Numbered from the stretch's first letter, positions 52,469-62,471 are shown. The stretch is DNA of 64,000 nucleotides from Lyngbya sp. HA4199-MV5 (GCA_019359375.1 JAHHHL010000015.1:1-64000); one strand, 5' to 3'. Notes: generated from the sequence alone by a model not told the origin. Numbers and translations are program-made.

Positions 52469-52837
52469 CTAATCTTCGTCTAGCGGTAGTCCTACTTTTA
52501 TTTTTCCCTTGCCGAAGTAACGACCAAACTGAAGCTCATAGACTTCATCTTCATCCTGCGTTTCGACCTCCAGATCCGATCGGGGATAGCTCACGCATAA
52601 CAGCGCATACCCTCGCTGCTGGAGTTTGGGCGACAGACCCATCGCTTCTGGCTGGTAGAGGTCTCCAGACAGCACGCGCACCGCACAGGTCGTACAGGCA
52701 CCGTTACGGCAAGCAAACGGGAGAGCCACACCTTGAGTTTCAGCGGTTTGTAGAATGTAGCGATCGTCCGGAACCTTGACCGTGCGAATGTGGTTGGTAC
52801 GGCGATCGTGAATGCGGACAGTGTAAGAATGCGGCAT
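52469..52837 (-). CDS. 2Fe-2S plant-type ferredoxin with C-terminal extension (FdC2-like)
   Basis: A 122-residue ferredoxin. Cys residues for the cluster lie in FACRNGACTTCAVRV and, after about 30 residues, in ALLCVSYP. A C-terminal extension of about 20 residues, 'YELQFGRYFGKGKIKVG', marks the FdC2-type ferredoxins of cyanobacteria and chloroplasts, whose partners differ from those of photosynthetic ferredoxin. Confidence 0.9.
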   Translation of the reverse strand: MPHSYTVRIHDRRTNHIRTVKVPDDRYILQTAETQGVALPFACRNGACTTCAVRVLSGDLYQPEAMGLSPKLQQRGYALLCVSYPRSDLEVETQDEDEVYELQFGRYFGKGKIKVGLPLDED

Positions 52838-52989
52838 AGCTTAACGGGGGATGCGTCGCGAATGAGCGATCGAGCGTGCAAGGTTGGACAATTAACTTCA
52901 AAGTCCCTTGCCTAAAGTCTACCTGCTTCTGCTAGGATGTTTATTCTGTGATTGTTGAAACAACATAGGACTTGAAACAACACAGACCT

Positions 52990-53074
52990 GGAGAGATGGC
53001 CGAGTGGTTGAAGGCGCAGCACTGGAAATGCTGTTTAGGGCAACTTAACGAGGGTTCGAATCCCTCTCTCTCCG
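52990..53074 (+). tRNA. tRNA-Ser (GGA)
   Basis: An 85-base type II tRNA with the acceptor stem GGAGAGA paired with TCTCTCC, a G discriminator, anticodon loop CTGGAAA with anticodon GGA, a long variable arm (TTTAGGGCAACTTAACG region) and the T-loop GGTTCGAATCC. It reads codons UCC and UCU. Confidence 0.96.
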
Positions 53075-53131
53075 TTCCAACGCTCTAACCAAAACCTCGG
53101 AGGCGAGGCTGCTGTGTTGGTCGGCAGGCAG

Positions 53132-53151
53132 GGGCGAACGGCCGTTCGCCC
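53132..53151. repeat. 20-base perfect palindrome
   Basis: GGGCGAACGGCCGTTCGCCC is perfectly self-complementary and lies downstream of tRNA-Ser. The same type of palindrome is scattered in cyanobacterial genomes. It could end transcription or be a small dispersed repeat. Confidence 0.6.
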
Positions 53152-53180
53152 GTACGAGAAAGATTTGCGATCGCTCTGAA

Positions 53181-54071
53181 CTAGAGTGCAGTTGTCACCC
53201 ACGATCGCAGCAACTCATTGACCTGATTGGGCACCTCATCATGAGGGCAATGACCCGCCCGCAAGTAATATTCAGTCAATTTGGGATGGTACTGCCGAAA
53301 CTTTGCGCCTCGCTCTCTAGCGTTAATCCAGGGGTCAGCTTCGCCCCAGAGCATCAGCAGCGGACGGGTGAGTTGCCCCAGCAGGACATCAACCTTTTCA
53401 CCCTGAGGCGTGGTGAACACCGACGCAAAGACCTTCGGCGCACCCGGATCGCAAGACGGCTGATAAATTTCGTCTACAAGCTGGTCTGTAACTGCCGTTT
53501 GGTCTAAATAGACTTTTTCTAACGTCTTGCGGATAAGCGATTTCTGACGCACATATTGAAAGAGCAAAAAGCTTGCCCACTCTTGACGAAAGAGCGTTTG
53601 CACGACTTTACCCATCACTTCGCGCACCGGATCTGGTTTGGTGGTGCCCTGGATGTCCGTAAACGGTCCTGCACTGTTCACCAATACCAATCCGGCTGCT
53701 GATTCTGGACGCTGGGCTGCAACGCAAAGAGCCGCATAGCCTCCAAGAGAATTGCCCACCAAAACCGCAGGCTGACCAATGATCTGCGTAATAAACTCAT
53801 GGAGCTGGTCGCGCCATAGATCGCCGCTGTAGGCTCGATCGGGTTTCGCCGATCGCCCAAACCCCAACAGATCGATCGCCCAAACTTCAAATTCTTCACT
53901 CAAGCCCGCGATCGTCTTCCGCCAGTGGTCTGTAGACGCACCAAACCCATGAATTAACAAGAGTGGAGGGCGCTGCGCCTGACGAGTTCCTGCTTTGACG
54001 TAATAAATGGGCTGCTGCTGCCATTGCCAATACTGACCAGGCTTGGGCAGCGAACTAAAAGGAGCTTGCAT
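53181..54071 (-). CDS. alpha/beta hydrolase
   Basis: A 296-residue alpha/beta hydrolase fold protein. The oxyanion sequence is LLIHGFGASTDHWR, the nucleophile elbow GNSLGG near residue 107, the Asp in GEADPWI and the His in 'AGHCPHDE'. It is full length. Such proteins in cyanobacteria include lipases and haloalkane dehalogenase-like enzymes; the substrate is unknown. Confidence 0.85.
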   Translation of the reverse strand: MQAPFSSLPKPGQYWQWQQQPIYYVKAGTRQAQRPPLLLIHGFGASTDHWRKTIAGLSEEFEVWAIDLLGFGRSAKPDRAYSGDLWRDQLHEFITQIIGQPAVLVGNSLGGYAALCVAAQRPESAAGLVLVNSAGPFTDIQGTTKPDPVREVMGKVVQTLFRQEWASFLLFQYVRQKSLIRKTLEKVYLDQTAVTDQLVDEIYQPSCDPGAPKVFASVFTTPQGEKVDVLLGQLTRPLLMLWGEADPWINARERGAKFRQYHPKLTEYYLRAGHCPHDEVPNQVNELLRSWVTTAL

Positions 54072-54168
54072 GAACAGAGTCCGTAAGTCGCCTTCGGTAT
54101 TCTAACGTAATGCTTACGGGTGAAGGGGCAGAGGGTCAGAGAGGGGAATTAAATGGGTAAAAGCGCAT

Positions 54169-54618
54169 TCATTGGGTTGCTTTTGCGTTAAGTGCATACT
54201 GTCGAAAGCGTTCTAAATCGGCATGCAAAGTGGACTCTACAACACGTCCAATAAAAAGGTTGTCGAGAAGTTGACCGAGAAAGCCAGGAATGGCGTAGCC
54301 AACGGACATTTTGACGATGCTGCCTTTGTCACCCCGATCGTAAAAGCGAATGGCACCTCGATTGGGCAACCCATCCACCGATTCCCATTGAATAATTTGA
54401 TGCTCGACGACTTTGAGAATCCGCGAGAGCCAGGTAAACTCAAAGCCTCCCGTTGCTAGCTTCCAGCGCGACAGTTCCGGCTTGTCTTCTAAGACCGTCA
54501 CCGAATCGATCCACTTCATCCAGCGGGGCATTTGCTCTAGATCAGACCAGAGGCTCCAGACCAGTTCGATCGGGGCATCAACTTCTACTTGGACACTGTG
54601 TTCGAGCCAGTTGGACAT
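54169..54618 (-). CDS. SRPBCC-family protein next to zds
   Basis: A 149-residue START/Bet v1-like (polyketide cyclase/dehydrase) fold: SVQVEVDAPIELVWSLWSDLEQMPRWMKWIDSV is the typical first strand and helix, split here: VDAPIELVWSLWSD then MPRWMKWI. 'GFLGQLLDNLFIGRVVESTL' forms the last helix. A homologue lies next to the zeta-carotene desaturase gene in other cyanobacteria. It may bind a hydrophobic ligand; the role is unknown. Confidence 0.82.
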   Translation of the reverse strand: MSNWLEHSVQVEVDAPIELVWSLWSDLEQMPRWMKWIDSVTVLEDKPELSRWKLATGGFEFTWLSRILKVVEHQIIQWESVDGLPNRGAIRFYDRGDKGSIVKMSVGYAIPGFLGQLLDNLFIGRVVESTLHADLERFRQYALNAKATQ

Positions 54619-54637
54619 GGGAAGGAAGGGAGTAGGG

Positions 54638-54742
54638 AGTGGGGAGTCGGGAGTCGGGTGAAGAAGTAAAGGGGGAGTGGGGAGTCGGGAGTCGGGTGAA
54701 GAAGTAAAGGGGGAGTGGGGAGTCGGGAGTCGGGTGAAGATT
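54638..54742. repeat. tandem repeat, 38-base unit, about 2.8 copies
   Basis: A 38-base unit starting AGTGGGGAGTCGGGAGTCGG is repeated at 54638, 54676 and 54714, the last copy being partial. It separates the SRPBCC gene from the next gene. Similar purine-rich short repeats occur in many cyanobacteria. Confidence 0.8.
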
Positions 54743-55104
54743 TAGCTCTTGGGTTGTAGTGAGCAAATGAGGGCGCGGAGTAATTTTCCGACTGATTCAC
54801 ATTGCTTTAGAGTGAGGTCTGCACTTTCTGTGGTCAGTAAGTCTACTCGTTGTGTTAGCAGCAGATGCGTTTCTAGTTCTTTGAGGGAGCCTTGGGCAAT
54901 GCGTAAGAACTGAATATATTCTTGGCGATATTCTCGTCCATAGCCTTCCGCAATATTGGCTGGAACTGAGGTTGCTGCTCTACGAATCTGTGAAGTCATG
55001 CCATAGATTTCTTCTTTTGGAAAAGTCTTGGTTGTCTTATAGCAAACCTCTGCCAGATTCATGCTCTCTTGCCATACCTTCAAATCCCGATAAGACTCAA
55101 TCAA
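54742..55104 (-). CDS. four-helix bundle protein (S23-type)
   Basis: A 120-residue helical protein of the S23/four-helix bundle family, first found as intervening sequences in 23S rRNA genes: 'YRDLKVWQESMNLAEVCYKTTKTFPKEE', then 'LTSQIRRAATSVPANIAEGYGR' and 'FLRIAQGSLKELETHLL'. It is full length. Here it sits alone in a chromosomal gap. Function is unknown. Confidence 0.85.
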   Translation of the reverse strand: MIESYRDLKVWQESMNLAEVCYKTTKTFPKEEIYGMTSQIRRAATSVPANIAEGYGREYRQEYIQFLRIAQGSLKELETHLLLTQRVDLLTTESADLTLKQCESVGKLLRALICSLQPKS

Positions 55105-55133
55105 AACCCCACTCCCGACTCCCCACTCCCTAG

Positions 55134-56603
55134 TTAGTAATTAAACAATCCCACGCCCTGTACCCTATACCCCGTCGGTTCTAGGATGGCTTGCGCGGCT
55201 TGTCTGCCAGAAATGGTGGCTCCTTCCATGCTGTCGATGTAGTCTTGCTGGGTGTAGCTGCCTGCGAGGAAGAAGTTGGCGATCGGGGTCTTCTGGGCGG
55301 GACGATAAAAATCCATGCCAGGGGCTTCGCGGTAGAGGGATTGGGCGAGTTTGACGACACTGTACCACGTCATGTTGAGGTCGCGGGAGGAAGGGAAGAG
55401 ATCGTGAACTTGTTTGAGAACGTGTTGGGCGATCGCCTCATTACTCTGTTTGATAAACGGATCGCCAGGAGTCAACACCAGTTGCATTAACGAGCCTTCA
55501 CCTTCACGGTAATAGTTGCTGGGGCTAGTGAGCGCCATATCCGCAAAGCAGGAAAAATCTGCATCGGGTGTATAGAGCAGGTTATCGATGCCCGCAGCCT
55601 GAGTCAGTTGCTTACGCTGCGCTGAGTCTTGTAACTCTGTGACCCAGCCATCAAACCGAAGTTGTACGGTTGCGACGGGCACTGCATCCAGCTTGTAGAT
55701 CTTGTCAAACTCTTTCCAGGTGCGCCATTCGGCAGGCAGCAGACGTTGAATGCCAGGAATATCACAGGCGGCAAGGTAGGCATCCGCCGCGATCGTCTCT
55801 TCTGAGTCGTCTTTGGCAACAATTAAGCCTGTGACATGGGTTTGGTCGCCTTCACCGTCAAAAAGCACCTGACGAATCCGACGACGGGTATGGATCTTGG
55901 TGCCGCGTGCTTCGAGATAGTCCACGATCGGCTTATGCAGATATTCGTGAGGCGATCCTTCCAGCATTCGCAGTACCGACGCTTCCGTTTTGGCGGCGAA
56001 GAGCTGGAAGATGGTGAGCATACAGCGGGCAGAGATATTCTCGGTGTCAATGAAACCCAGAGCGTAGGCGATCGGGTTCCACATGCGCTTCAGGCTACCG
56101 TTTGAGCCGCCCTGCTTGCGAAACCAGTCGGCAAAGCTAATGCCATCCAGGTTGCGAATGCTTTTCATTGCGCCGTCAAAGTCTACGAGACCGCGCACGA
56201 TCGGGCTGGTGCCAAGGGCGATCGCGTTCTGCATTTTGTCCTGCACTGAAAGCTGAGACGTGGTAAAGAATGCTTTCAGCCCATTAAACGGCGCACCTGT
56301 GAGAAAGCGAAAATCCAGCATTCCCATCTGCCCACCGCGATTGATGAAGGTATGGGTGTGCTCTTTTAGTAAAAGGCTCTCAAACGCACCGACCTTTTTC
56401 ATCAGGTCAAACAGGTTGTAGTAGCAGCCAAAAAACACATGCAGACCCATTTCCAGATGGTTACCGTCTGCATCGACCCAACTGCCAACTTTGCCGCCCA
56501 CAAACGGACGAGACTCAAAGATTTCGACCTCGTGCCCAGCATCGGCTAACTCTACCGCTGCTGCCAAGCCTGCCAGCCCCGCACCCACGATCGCAACTCG
56601 CAT
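55134..56603 (-). CDS. crtQ: 9,9'-di-cis-zeta-carotene desaturase
   Basis: A 489-residue FAD-dependent desaturase of the plant/cyanobacterial type. The FAD-binding motif is [18 protein letters not shown] near residues 6-23, then '[20 protein letters not shown]' and the zds-like '[16 protein letters not shown]'. The C-terminal '[20 protein letters not shown]' is the conserved flavin-binding end. It converts zeta-carotene to lycopene (as the cis isomer) in carotenoid synthesis at the thylakoid. The gene is also called zds. Confidence 0.95.
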   Translation of the reverse strand: MRVAIVGAGLAGLAAAVELADAGHEVEIFESRPFVGGKVGSWVDADGNHLEMGLHVFFGCYYNLFDLMKKVGAFESLLLKEHTHTFINRGGQMGMLDFRFLTGAPFNGLKAFFTTSQLSVQDKMQNAIALGTSPIVRGLVDFDGAMKSIRNLDGISFADWFRKQGGSNGSLKRMWNPIAYALGFIDTENISARCMLTIFQLFAAKTEASVLRMLEGSPHEYLHKPIVDYLEARGTKIHTRRRIRQVLFDGEGDQTHVTGLIVAKDDSEETIAADAYLAACDIPGIQRLLPAEWRTWKEFDKIYKLDAVPVATVQLRFDGWVTELQDSAQRKQLTQAAGIDNLLYTPDADFSCFADMALTSPSNYYREGEGSLMQLVLTPGDPFIKQSNEAIAQHVLKQVHDLFPSSRDLNMTWYSVVKLAQSLYREAPGMDFYRPAQKTPIANFFLAGSYTQQDYIDSMEGATISGRQAAQAILEPTGYRVQGVGLFNY

Positions 56604-56899
56604 TCTGTCCTTCTCGCTTAGATTGCTTTACACGCTGTTAGATTTCTAATTGTAAAGGAATGTGCGGTAGATGCGCGATCAACGCTCAGGGCAAAAAAAG
56701 AGGCTTGTTGTAACCCCTTGAAAACAGTAGCTTACAGCGCTTTTAAGGTGTGTGAGGTACACGTTCTATCGTCCACCAGCCTTTTAGCCTGTAACCTTTA
56801 GCCTGTAAACTGAGAAGAGATGGAGCCAGTAGATTTGTCGATCGCACAACAGCTTTTTTCCAACCATTGGGTTCTACCGCTCCAGAATGCTGCACATAG
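56604..56899. other. intergenic between zds and the TerB-like gene
   Basis: About 300 bases that should hold the divergent promoters for zds (minus) and the next gene. I see no repeat or operator. A minus-strand frame (56743-56949) is not supported. Confidence 0.35.
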
Positions 56900-57403
56900 A
56901 TGTTAGAGCAGGAGCTTATGATGCTACACGTTCCCACCCCCCCTTCCATTACGCCACGTCAAATGAATTTGCTGCGGATTGTTGCGGCAATGGCGTGGTC
57001 TGACGGTCATCTTGCTGCCGAAGAAGTCACCGTCATGTTAGAGCGCCTCAGCCGCATTTTTGCAACCGACTCTGCCCAGCAGCAAGCCTTGCAGCACGAG
57101 TTACGCGAGTACTTGATGCAGCATCTTCCTCTTAGCGAACTGGTGTCCAAATTAGAAACCAATGCTGAGCGGGAGCTTGTGTTGCGTTTGGGCTATGAAG
57201 TCATCTACTGTAGTGCCCGCACGCCTGATGAAGCCACCATTAATGCTGAGGAAGCCGCTGCTTACCAAACATTAGTGCAGCTTTTAGGGTTGCCGCCCGA
57301 AACGGTGCAGCAGATTGAGGCAGCCGTCATTGCTGAAACAGCGCCACCAGAAGGGTTAGCAGGCTGGCTCACCCATACGCTAGAAGACTTTGTGCATCGG
57401 TAG
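56900..57403 (+). CDS. TerB-like protein
   Basis: A protein of up to 167 residues; MMLHVPTP, seven codons in, is a likely start. It has the helical TerB/tellurite-resistance fold: 'NLLRIVAAMAWSDGHLAAEEVTVMLERLS' has the conserved DGHL...E metal-site-like pattern, repeated loosely near 'ATINAEEAAAYQTL'. The name describes the fold; tellurite resistance is not implied. Confidence 0.75.
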   Translation: MLEQELMMLHVPTPPSITPRQMNLLRIVAAMAWSDGHLAAEEVTVMLERLSRIFATDSAQQQALQHELREYLMQHLPLSELVSKLETNAERELVLRLGYEVIYCSARTPDEATINAEEAAAYQTLVQLLGLPPETVQQIEAAVIAETAPPEGLAGWLTHTLEDFVHR

Positions 57404-57459
57404 TGGATGTCAGGGTTGAAATGTCAAAGTAGCGCGACTGTTTGATGCACATTCAAACC

Positions 57460-57500
57460 GACTGAAACAGCCTACCTTTACAATGAGGGCTGTTTCAGTC
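57460..57500 (+). promoter_or_regulatory. hairpin just upstream of the YnfA-family gene
   Basis: GACTGAAACAGCC (57460-57472) and GGCTGTTTCAGTC (57488-57500) are perfectly complementary 13-base arms separated by 15 bases, ending 11 bases before the start codon. It may be an attenuator, a terminator without a U-run, or a protein-binding site. Confidence 0.5.
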
Positions 57501-57511
57501 GATACAAAACC

Positions 57512-57841
57512 ATGATCGGTAGATCGTTATTGCTCTTCGTTCTGGCTGGGCTGTGTGAAATTAGCGGCGGCTATTTGTTTTGGCTGTGGCTGCGTGAGGG
57601 CAAAAGCGTTTGGCTCGCGGTGCTGGGAGTCGCGGTATTGGCGATCTATGGAGTTTTGCCAACACTGCAACCCGTTAGTTTTGGACGTGCCTATGCCGCA
57701 TATGGTGGGATCTTTATCGTGCTGTCCATCTTGTGGGGGTGGGGAATCGATCGCGTCACGCCTGACAAATACGACTGGCTGGGAGGCTGGATTGCTTTGT
57801 TGGGTGTTTTAGTCATTATGTATGCGCCTCGCCACCCCTAA
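57512..57841 (+). CDS. ynfA: YnfA/UPF0060 family membrane protein
   Basis: A 109-residue protein of four membrane helices ([72 protein letters not shown]). The family features 'AGLCEI.GG', 'AYGG' and 'DKYDWLGG' are all present. It resembles small multidrug-resistance transporters in size; the role is unclear. Confidence 0.93.
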   Translation: MIGRSLLLFVLAGLCEISGGYLFWLWLREGKSVWLAVLGVAVLAIYGVLPTLQPVSFGRAYAAYGGIFIVLSILWGWGIDRVTPDKYDWLGGWIALLGVLVIMYAPRHP

Positions 57842-58109
57842 TTTGGTCTCGGTGTTGGCTTGTGAGGAGATTTCTGAGAAAGAAGATGCCCCTACGAGAT
57901 GCGGGTATAAACGTTTCGGGAAATCGCCTTAGACAAAATGGCACCTTCAGCAGCGGAGATGAAACGAGGCTAAATGAGAATAATTGACAATAAGCTTCAG
58001 TGACTTTTATACTGAAAGGCTGTTAGACTCTTTTTGCCAGTGATCTGTACTCAGACCGCTTTGCAAGTTCATTCTGTTCGATCTTGAGTCAGAAATCGCT
58101 GGTTGCCGT

Positions 58110-59117
58110 ATGTCCGATCGCTCTGCTCTGCATAAAACCCAACGTTGGAGTCGGCGGCATGTGTTGAAGGTTGGTTTAGCAGGCGTTGGGATAGCGGGTG
58201 GCGCGATCGGGCTGCGGGCACTTTGGCAACCGCGATCGTCTCACGTCCACATCCCACCAGCGACAAACCAGACGGCTACAGAACCCAAAGGCTTTACTCC
58301 GCTGACAACGCTTCGTCAGTTTGACTATGGCACTGTCACCACCGAAAACGGGCGCACGGTGCGTGAGTTTCGCGTTGAGGCACGCACGACCGCAGTACAA
58401 CTCAATAGCGCCACCTCCTTCATTACCTGGAATCTCAATGGGCATGTTCCAGGACCAACCTTTCGTGCCACCGAGGGCGATCGGATTCGAGTCATTTTTT
58501 ACAATCGTGCGGGGCATTCCCATTCGCTCCACTTTCATGGCGTGCATCCATCTGGCATGGATGGGGTAAAGCCCGTTCGTAATGGCAGTGTCTTTATTTA
58601 CGAATTTGATGCGGAACCCTTTGGGATACATCTCTATCACTGCCATATTGCTCCTGTCACCCGCCATATTGGTAAGGGACTGTACGGCATGTTTATCATC
58701 GACCCGCCCACTCCACGACCACCTGCCGATGAGATGGTGTTAATTATGGCGGGCTATGATGTCAATGGCGACCAGAAAAACGAACTTTACGCGTTTAATG
58801 GTAAGCCTCATTACTATATGCAGCACCCCATTGCTATTCAGAAAGATCAACTCATTCGGCTCTATGTGCTGAATATGATTGAGTTTGATCCAGTCGCAAC
58901 CTTTCACCTCCATGCCAATTTATTTCGCGTGTTTCGCACCGGACGACATCTGGAGCCTGATGAAGAGACGGATGTAATCACGATGGGAACCGCAGAACGC
59001 CATATTTTAGAGTTTTCTTACCCCTATCCTGGCAAGTTTATGTTTCATCCCCATCAGGATGCGATCGCGGAAGCGGGTTGCATGGGGCTGTTTGAAGTCA
59101 TTGAGCAACGCGCTTAG
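58110..59117 (+). CDS. two-domain multicopper oxidase, Tat-exported
   Basis: A 335-residue protein with a Tat signal (RRHVLKVGLAGVGIAGGAIG). The copper ligands fall in four groups: HSLHFHGVHPSG, HLYHCHIAP, FHLHANLF, and MFHPHQD. There are two cupredoxin domains, as in small laccases and copper nitrite reductases. It would act in the periplasm; the substrate is unknown. Confidence 0.9.
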   Translation: MSDRSALHKTQRWSRRHVLKVGLAGVGIAGGAIGLRALWQPRSSHVHIPPATNQTATEPKGFTPLTTLRQFDYGTVTTENGRTVREFRVEARTTAVQLNSATSFITWNLNGHVPGPTFRATEGDRIRVIFYNRAGHSHSLHFHGVHPSGMDGVKPVRNGSVFIYEFDAEPFGIHLYHCHIAPVTRHIGKGLYGMFIIDPPTPRPPADEMVLIMAGYDVNGDQKNELYAFNGKPHYYMQHPIAIQKDQLIRLYVLNMIEFDPVATFHLHANLFRVFRTGRHLEPDEETDVITMGTAERHILEFSYPYPGKFMFHPHQDAIAEAGCMGLFEVIEQRA

Positions 59118-59179
59118 GCTTCCTGACTAACATTCACCGGATGCTGGTTTTCTCCCCTTCACTCATACTCCCTAGCAAC

Positions 59180-59995
59180 ATGAGCGTTTCGTTCGATCGC
59201 GTCTCGACCATTTACGATGCCACACGAGGCTTGCCGCCTGAAGTCTCTGAGCAGGTGACAGACTGTATTTTGCGCCTCACGGCTGCCACACCGAAGACTC
59301 ACTTTTTTGAACCAGGCATCGGCACAGGACGGATTGCCTTGCCCCTTGTGCAGCGTGGGTACGCCTACACAGGCATCGACATCTCAGACGAGATGATGGA
59401 TGTGCTGCGGCGTAAGCTTGAAGGTGTGCCTCATCAACTGACATTGATCAAAGGCGATGCCACCGCGCTACCGTTTGACGATCGCACTTTCGACGTGGCG
59501 CTCACGGTGCATTTACTACATTTAGTTGCCAATTGGCAGAACGTGCTGTCAGAAATCCGGCGCGTGCTCAAGCCAGAAGGGATCTTTCTCTATGTACATG
59601 GTCGAGGAAATGACGCAAAGCCTGGAGATTTTGACTTTAACCAGCCTCAGCATGAGTTCAAGCAACGCTGGGATGAGATTTTAGCCGATCATGGCGTTCA
59701 GTTGAAAGACTATGGCGCGACAGAGGCAGACGTTTTAGAGGACTTGGCTCAGCAGGGCGCAACAGTGGAGACGATCGTCGCAGCAGAATGGCGTATTGAA
59801 CAAACGATCGGCGAACTGCTGCATCGCTATCAAAACCGGATGTACAGCTCAAGCTGGCAAATTCCCAATGACATTTTTGCCGCTGCGATCCAGACTTTGA
59901 CCGCATGGTGTGAGCAACATTACCCCTCTCTGGACTTAGACGTTTCTCACAACGCCAGGTTTAAGCTTGCGATCGCCCGCCAATGGTCTCGGTAG
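59180..59995 (+). CDS. class I SAM-dependent methyltransferase
   Basis: A 271-residue methyltransferase. It begins 'VSFDRVSTIYDATRGLP', then the SAM motif 'FFEPGIGTGRIALPL' near residue 45, 'YTGIDISDEMMDVLRRKL' and 'LTLIKGDATALPFDDRTFDVALTVHLLHLV', with motif III 'EIRRVLKPEGIFLYV'. I start it at MSVSFDR; 13 codons are open upstream. The substrate is unknown. Confidence 0.85.
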   Translation: MSVSFDRVSTIYDATRGLPPEVSEQVTDCILRLTAATPKTHFFEPGIGTGRIALPLVQRGYAYTGIDISDEMMDVLRRKLEGVPHQLTLIKGDATALPFDDRTFDVALTVHLLHLVANWQNVLSEIRRVLKPEGIFLYVHGRGNDAKPGDFDFNQPQHEFKQRWDEILADHGVQLKDYGATEADVLEDLAQQGATVETIVAAEWRIEQTIGELLHRYQNRMYSSSWQIPNDIFAAAIQTLTAWCEQHYPSLDLDVSHNARFKLAIARQWSR

Positions 59996-60233
59996 GTCGG
60001 TAGGCTGACCTCAGCATCCTGTTTTGACGGTTAGCAGACATCCTCTCACGCATCGATGATTAAATTCACGATCCTTATAGCCAATGGCAGGAGGCAGAAG
60101 GCAGAGGGCAGAAGGCAAAACCTTTCCTAGCAGTGCTTTGATGATTATGATCTGTCCTAATCAACCTCTCGACTGCTATGGAAATCAACCGCGAACGCTA
60201 AGCCGATCGCCTCAATGGTTTTATCCTCAATGA
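59996..60233. other. intergenic with short purine-rich repeat
   Basis: About 240 bases. GGCAGAAGGCAGA-like sequence is repeated near 60087-60118, a short tandemly repeated type found in cyanobacteria. No gene is supported; a 28-codon frame with a stop inside near 60178 may be a coding remnant. Confidence 0.4.
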
Positions 60234-60527
60234 TCAGGACTGGGGTGCAATCACCGTGATCTGATTTGTGGCACGATCGCGCACAATCCACCCAATCTTT
60301 GCCTCCGCTTTAGTCGCATCTGGATCGATCGGAGCCTCTCTAACATTGAAATACACCTTGTTGCCTTCCCGCGTTTCGATCGCAAAGTCAGCATTTTGGG
60401 CATAGACCACCTTGAAGCCACGATCGCGCAAGCAATACATTGCCCAGCCCTTGAGCGACTGCTGCTCAGGCTTAAAGGGAATCGGTGGTTGCTGAAACAA
60501 GGCTTCGATCGTGGCAATAAACGACAT
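60234..60527 (-). CDS. hypothetical protein, 97 residues
   Basis: A basic 97-residue protein (MSFIATIEALFQQPPIPFKP... ). The middle, 'GWAMYCLRDRGFKVVYAQNADFAIETREGNKVYFNVREA', has the alternating pattern of a restriction-endonuclease-like or related fold. I do not recognise the family. It lies seven bases after the gpsA stop on the same strand, so it is probably in the gpsA operon. Confidence 0.65.
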   Translation of the reverse strand: MSFIATIEALFQQPPIPFKPEQQSLKGWAMYCLRDRGFKVVYAQNADFAIETREGNKVYFNVREAPIDPDATKAEAKIGWIVRDRATNQITVIAPQS

Positions 60528-60534
60528 GGCTTCT

Positions 60535-61464
60535 CTAAGGTGTCTCTGGTTTGTAATCTCGTAACATCAGTGCTTCGACGGCTGCCTGGGGTGTAATGTC
60601 GCCCTTGAGCAGGCGATCGACCTGATGGGAAATGGGCACCGCGATCTTTTGCTGCTCTGCCAGTTTCATCAAAACTTGAGTCGTATTCACCCCTTCCGCC
60701 GTGCCCTTGAGTTGAGCGAGCACCTCAGTCAAGGATTTCCCCTGAGCCAATCCATACCCCACCTGATAGTTACGGCTGAGGGCGCTATTGCACGTTGCCA
60801 GCAAGTCACCCAAGCCCGATAAGCCATAGAAGGTTTCTGGCTTGGCTCCCCAATAGGTTCCCACCCGAATAATTTCGGCAAGCCCGCGAGTGACCAGTGC
60901 CGCTTTCGCGTTGGTGCCCAATTGCAGACCATCGCAGGTTCCTACCGCGATCGCAATCACATTTTTCAACGTACCGCCAAGTTCCACACCCAGCACATTA
61001 TCATTGGTATAGATCCGAAACGAGTGAGATGAGAGTGTTGCTTGTACGACTTCGGCAGCGGCGAGATCGTGACTGGCAACCACCGTGGCGGCAGGCAAGC
61101 CCTGCTGAATTTCTTGCGACAGGTTGGGACCCGACAGAACCGCTACTGGATGCAACGGTAAAGCAGTCTGCCAAATTTGAGACGGCAACAACGGCATGTC
61201 GTGGCTGCTCATTGCGGCTAAGCCTTTGGTTGCGGTGACAAAAACCGTGTGAGGGGCGATCGTTGCGTGTTGTACCTGTTCTGCAACCGCTTCCACACCC
61301 TTCATGGAGACCGCAGAAAACACCAGATCCGCCCCGTCGAGAGCAGTCTGCAAGGCATCTCCGCGAGACCACACCCGGACAGCGTGACCGCTTACTTTTG
61401 CCAGTGTGGCTAAAGTTGTCCCCCAGGCTCCAGCACCGAGAATGACGATCGTGCGTTGTGACAT
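60535..61464 (-). CDS. gpsA: glycerol-3-phosphate dehydrogenase, NAD(P)+
   Basis: A 309-residue enzyme that makes sn-glycerol 3-phosphate for phospholipid synthesis. The NAD(P) loop is GAGAWGT near residues 10-16. 'VLSGPNLSQEIQQGLPAATVVAS', 'ELGGTLKNVIAIAVGTCDGLQLGTNAKAALVTRGLAE' with the catalytic Lys, and 'GLSGLGDLLATC' are all family marks. Length is normal (about 310-330). Confidence 0.96.
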   Translation of the reverse strand: MSQRTIVILGAGAWGTTLATLAKVSGHAVRVWSRGDALQTALDGADLVFSAVSMKGVEAVAEQVQHATIAPHTVFVTATKGLAAMSSHDMPLLPSQIWQTALPLHPVAVLSGPNLSQEIQQGLPAATVVASHDLAAAEVVQATLSSHSFRIYTNDNVLGVELGGTLKNVIAIAVGTCDGLQLGTNAKAALVTRGLAEIIRVGTYWGAKPETFYGLSGLGDLLATCNSALSRNYQVGYGLAQGKSLTEVLAQLKGTAEGVNTTQVLMKLAEQQKIAVPISHQVDRLLKGDITPQAAVEALMLRDYKPETP

Positions 61465-61476
61465 GACATAAAGGTA

Positions 61477-62361
61477 TCACCGATCGCCCCTTGCCCGTGG
61501 ATACCGCTCCATCAACGCCCTCACTTGTTCTGCATGGTAAGAACTGCGCGTTAAGGGAGACGACACCACTTGCAAAAAGCCCAGCGACTCGCCGTATGTC
61601 TGCCAGCCATCGAACTGCTCTGGGCGCACAAAAGCGACGACACCCAGGTGTTTCTGACTGGGTTGGAGGTACTGCCCGATCGTGAGAATATCGCAGTCCA
61701 CCGATCGCAAATCACGCATGACCTGCTTCACTTCATCATCGGTTTCGCCCAAGCCCACCATAATGCCCGTTTTGGTGTAGAGCCAGGGAGCCAGATCCCG
61801 CGATCGCTGCAATAGCTCTAGCGATCGACCATAGCTCCCCTGAGGACGAACGCGACGGTATAAGCGGGGGATCGTTTCCGTGTTGTGGTTCAGCACATCT
61901 GGAGCGGCTTGCAGAATTCTTGCCAGCGCCTCCCAGTTGCCACAGAGATCGGGGATCAAGACTTCGATCGTGGTGCCTGGAGAAGCAGCCCGAATCGCCT
62001 GGATGCAGCGATCGAACTGTGCCGCGCCACCATCCGGTAAATCATCCCGATTTACCGAGGTCACCACGACATGGTTCAACCGCATCCGGCGCACGGCTTC
62101 TGCCAAACGCTCTGGCTCTGCGGGATCAAGCGGCTTTGGCTTTTTCTCAAAGTCAATATCGCAGTAGGGGCAGGCACGGGTGCAGGCAGGTCCCATGATC
62201 AAAAAGGTAGCCGTGCCGTTGTTAAAGCACTCACCAATATTGGGACAGGAGGCTTCTTCACAAACCGTGTTTAGCTCCAGATCCCGCAAGATCTCTTTTA
62301 CCGAGCCGACCCGCTCCCATTGCGGTGCTTTCACCCGTAACCACTCTGGTTTAACAACCAC
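61477..62361 (-). CDS. lipA: lipoyl synthase
   Basis: A 294-residue radical-SAM enzyme that puts two sulfurs into octanoyl groups. The auxiliary cluster cysteines lie in [12 protein letters not shown] near residue 34, the radical-SAM motif is CTRACPYC near residue 60, and the end '[10 protein letters not shown]' has the conserved Ser that ligates the auxiliary cluster. Length is normal. It ends 12 bases before gpsA begins, so they may be in one operon. Confidence 0.96.
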   Translation of the reverse strand: MVVKPEWLRVKAPQWERVGSVKEILRDLELNTVCEEASCPNIGECFNNGTATFLIMGPACTRACPYCDIDFEKKPKPLDPAEPERLAEAVRRMRLNHVVVTSVNRDDLPDGGAAQFDRCIQAIRAASPGTTIEVLIPDLCGNWEALARILQAAPDVLNHNTETIPRLYRRVRPQGSYGRSLELLQRSRDLAPWLYTKTGIMVGLGETDDEVKQVMRDLRSVDCDILTIGQYLQPSQKHLGVVAFVRPEQFDGWQTYGESLGFLQVVSSPLTRSSYHAEQVRALMERYPRARGDR

Positions 62362-62471
62362 ACTTCATCCCACGTTAAACAATTACTGTCCATCCTATCA
62401 GGCAGAAGTGGGAAGGTCGAAGCGGAGCCGCAGAACATCCAGACGCGATCGCCCATCAACGCGAACGATCG

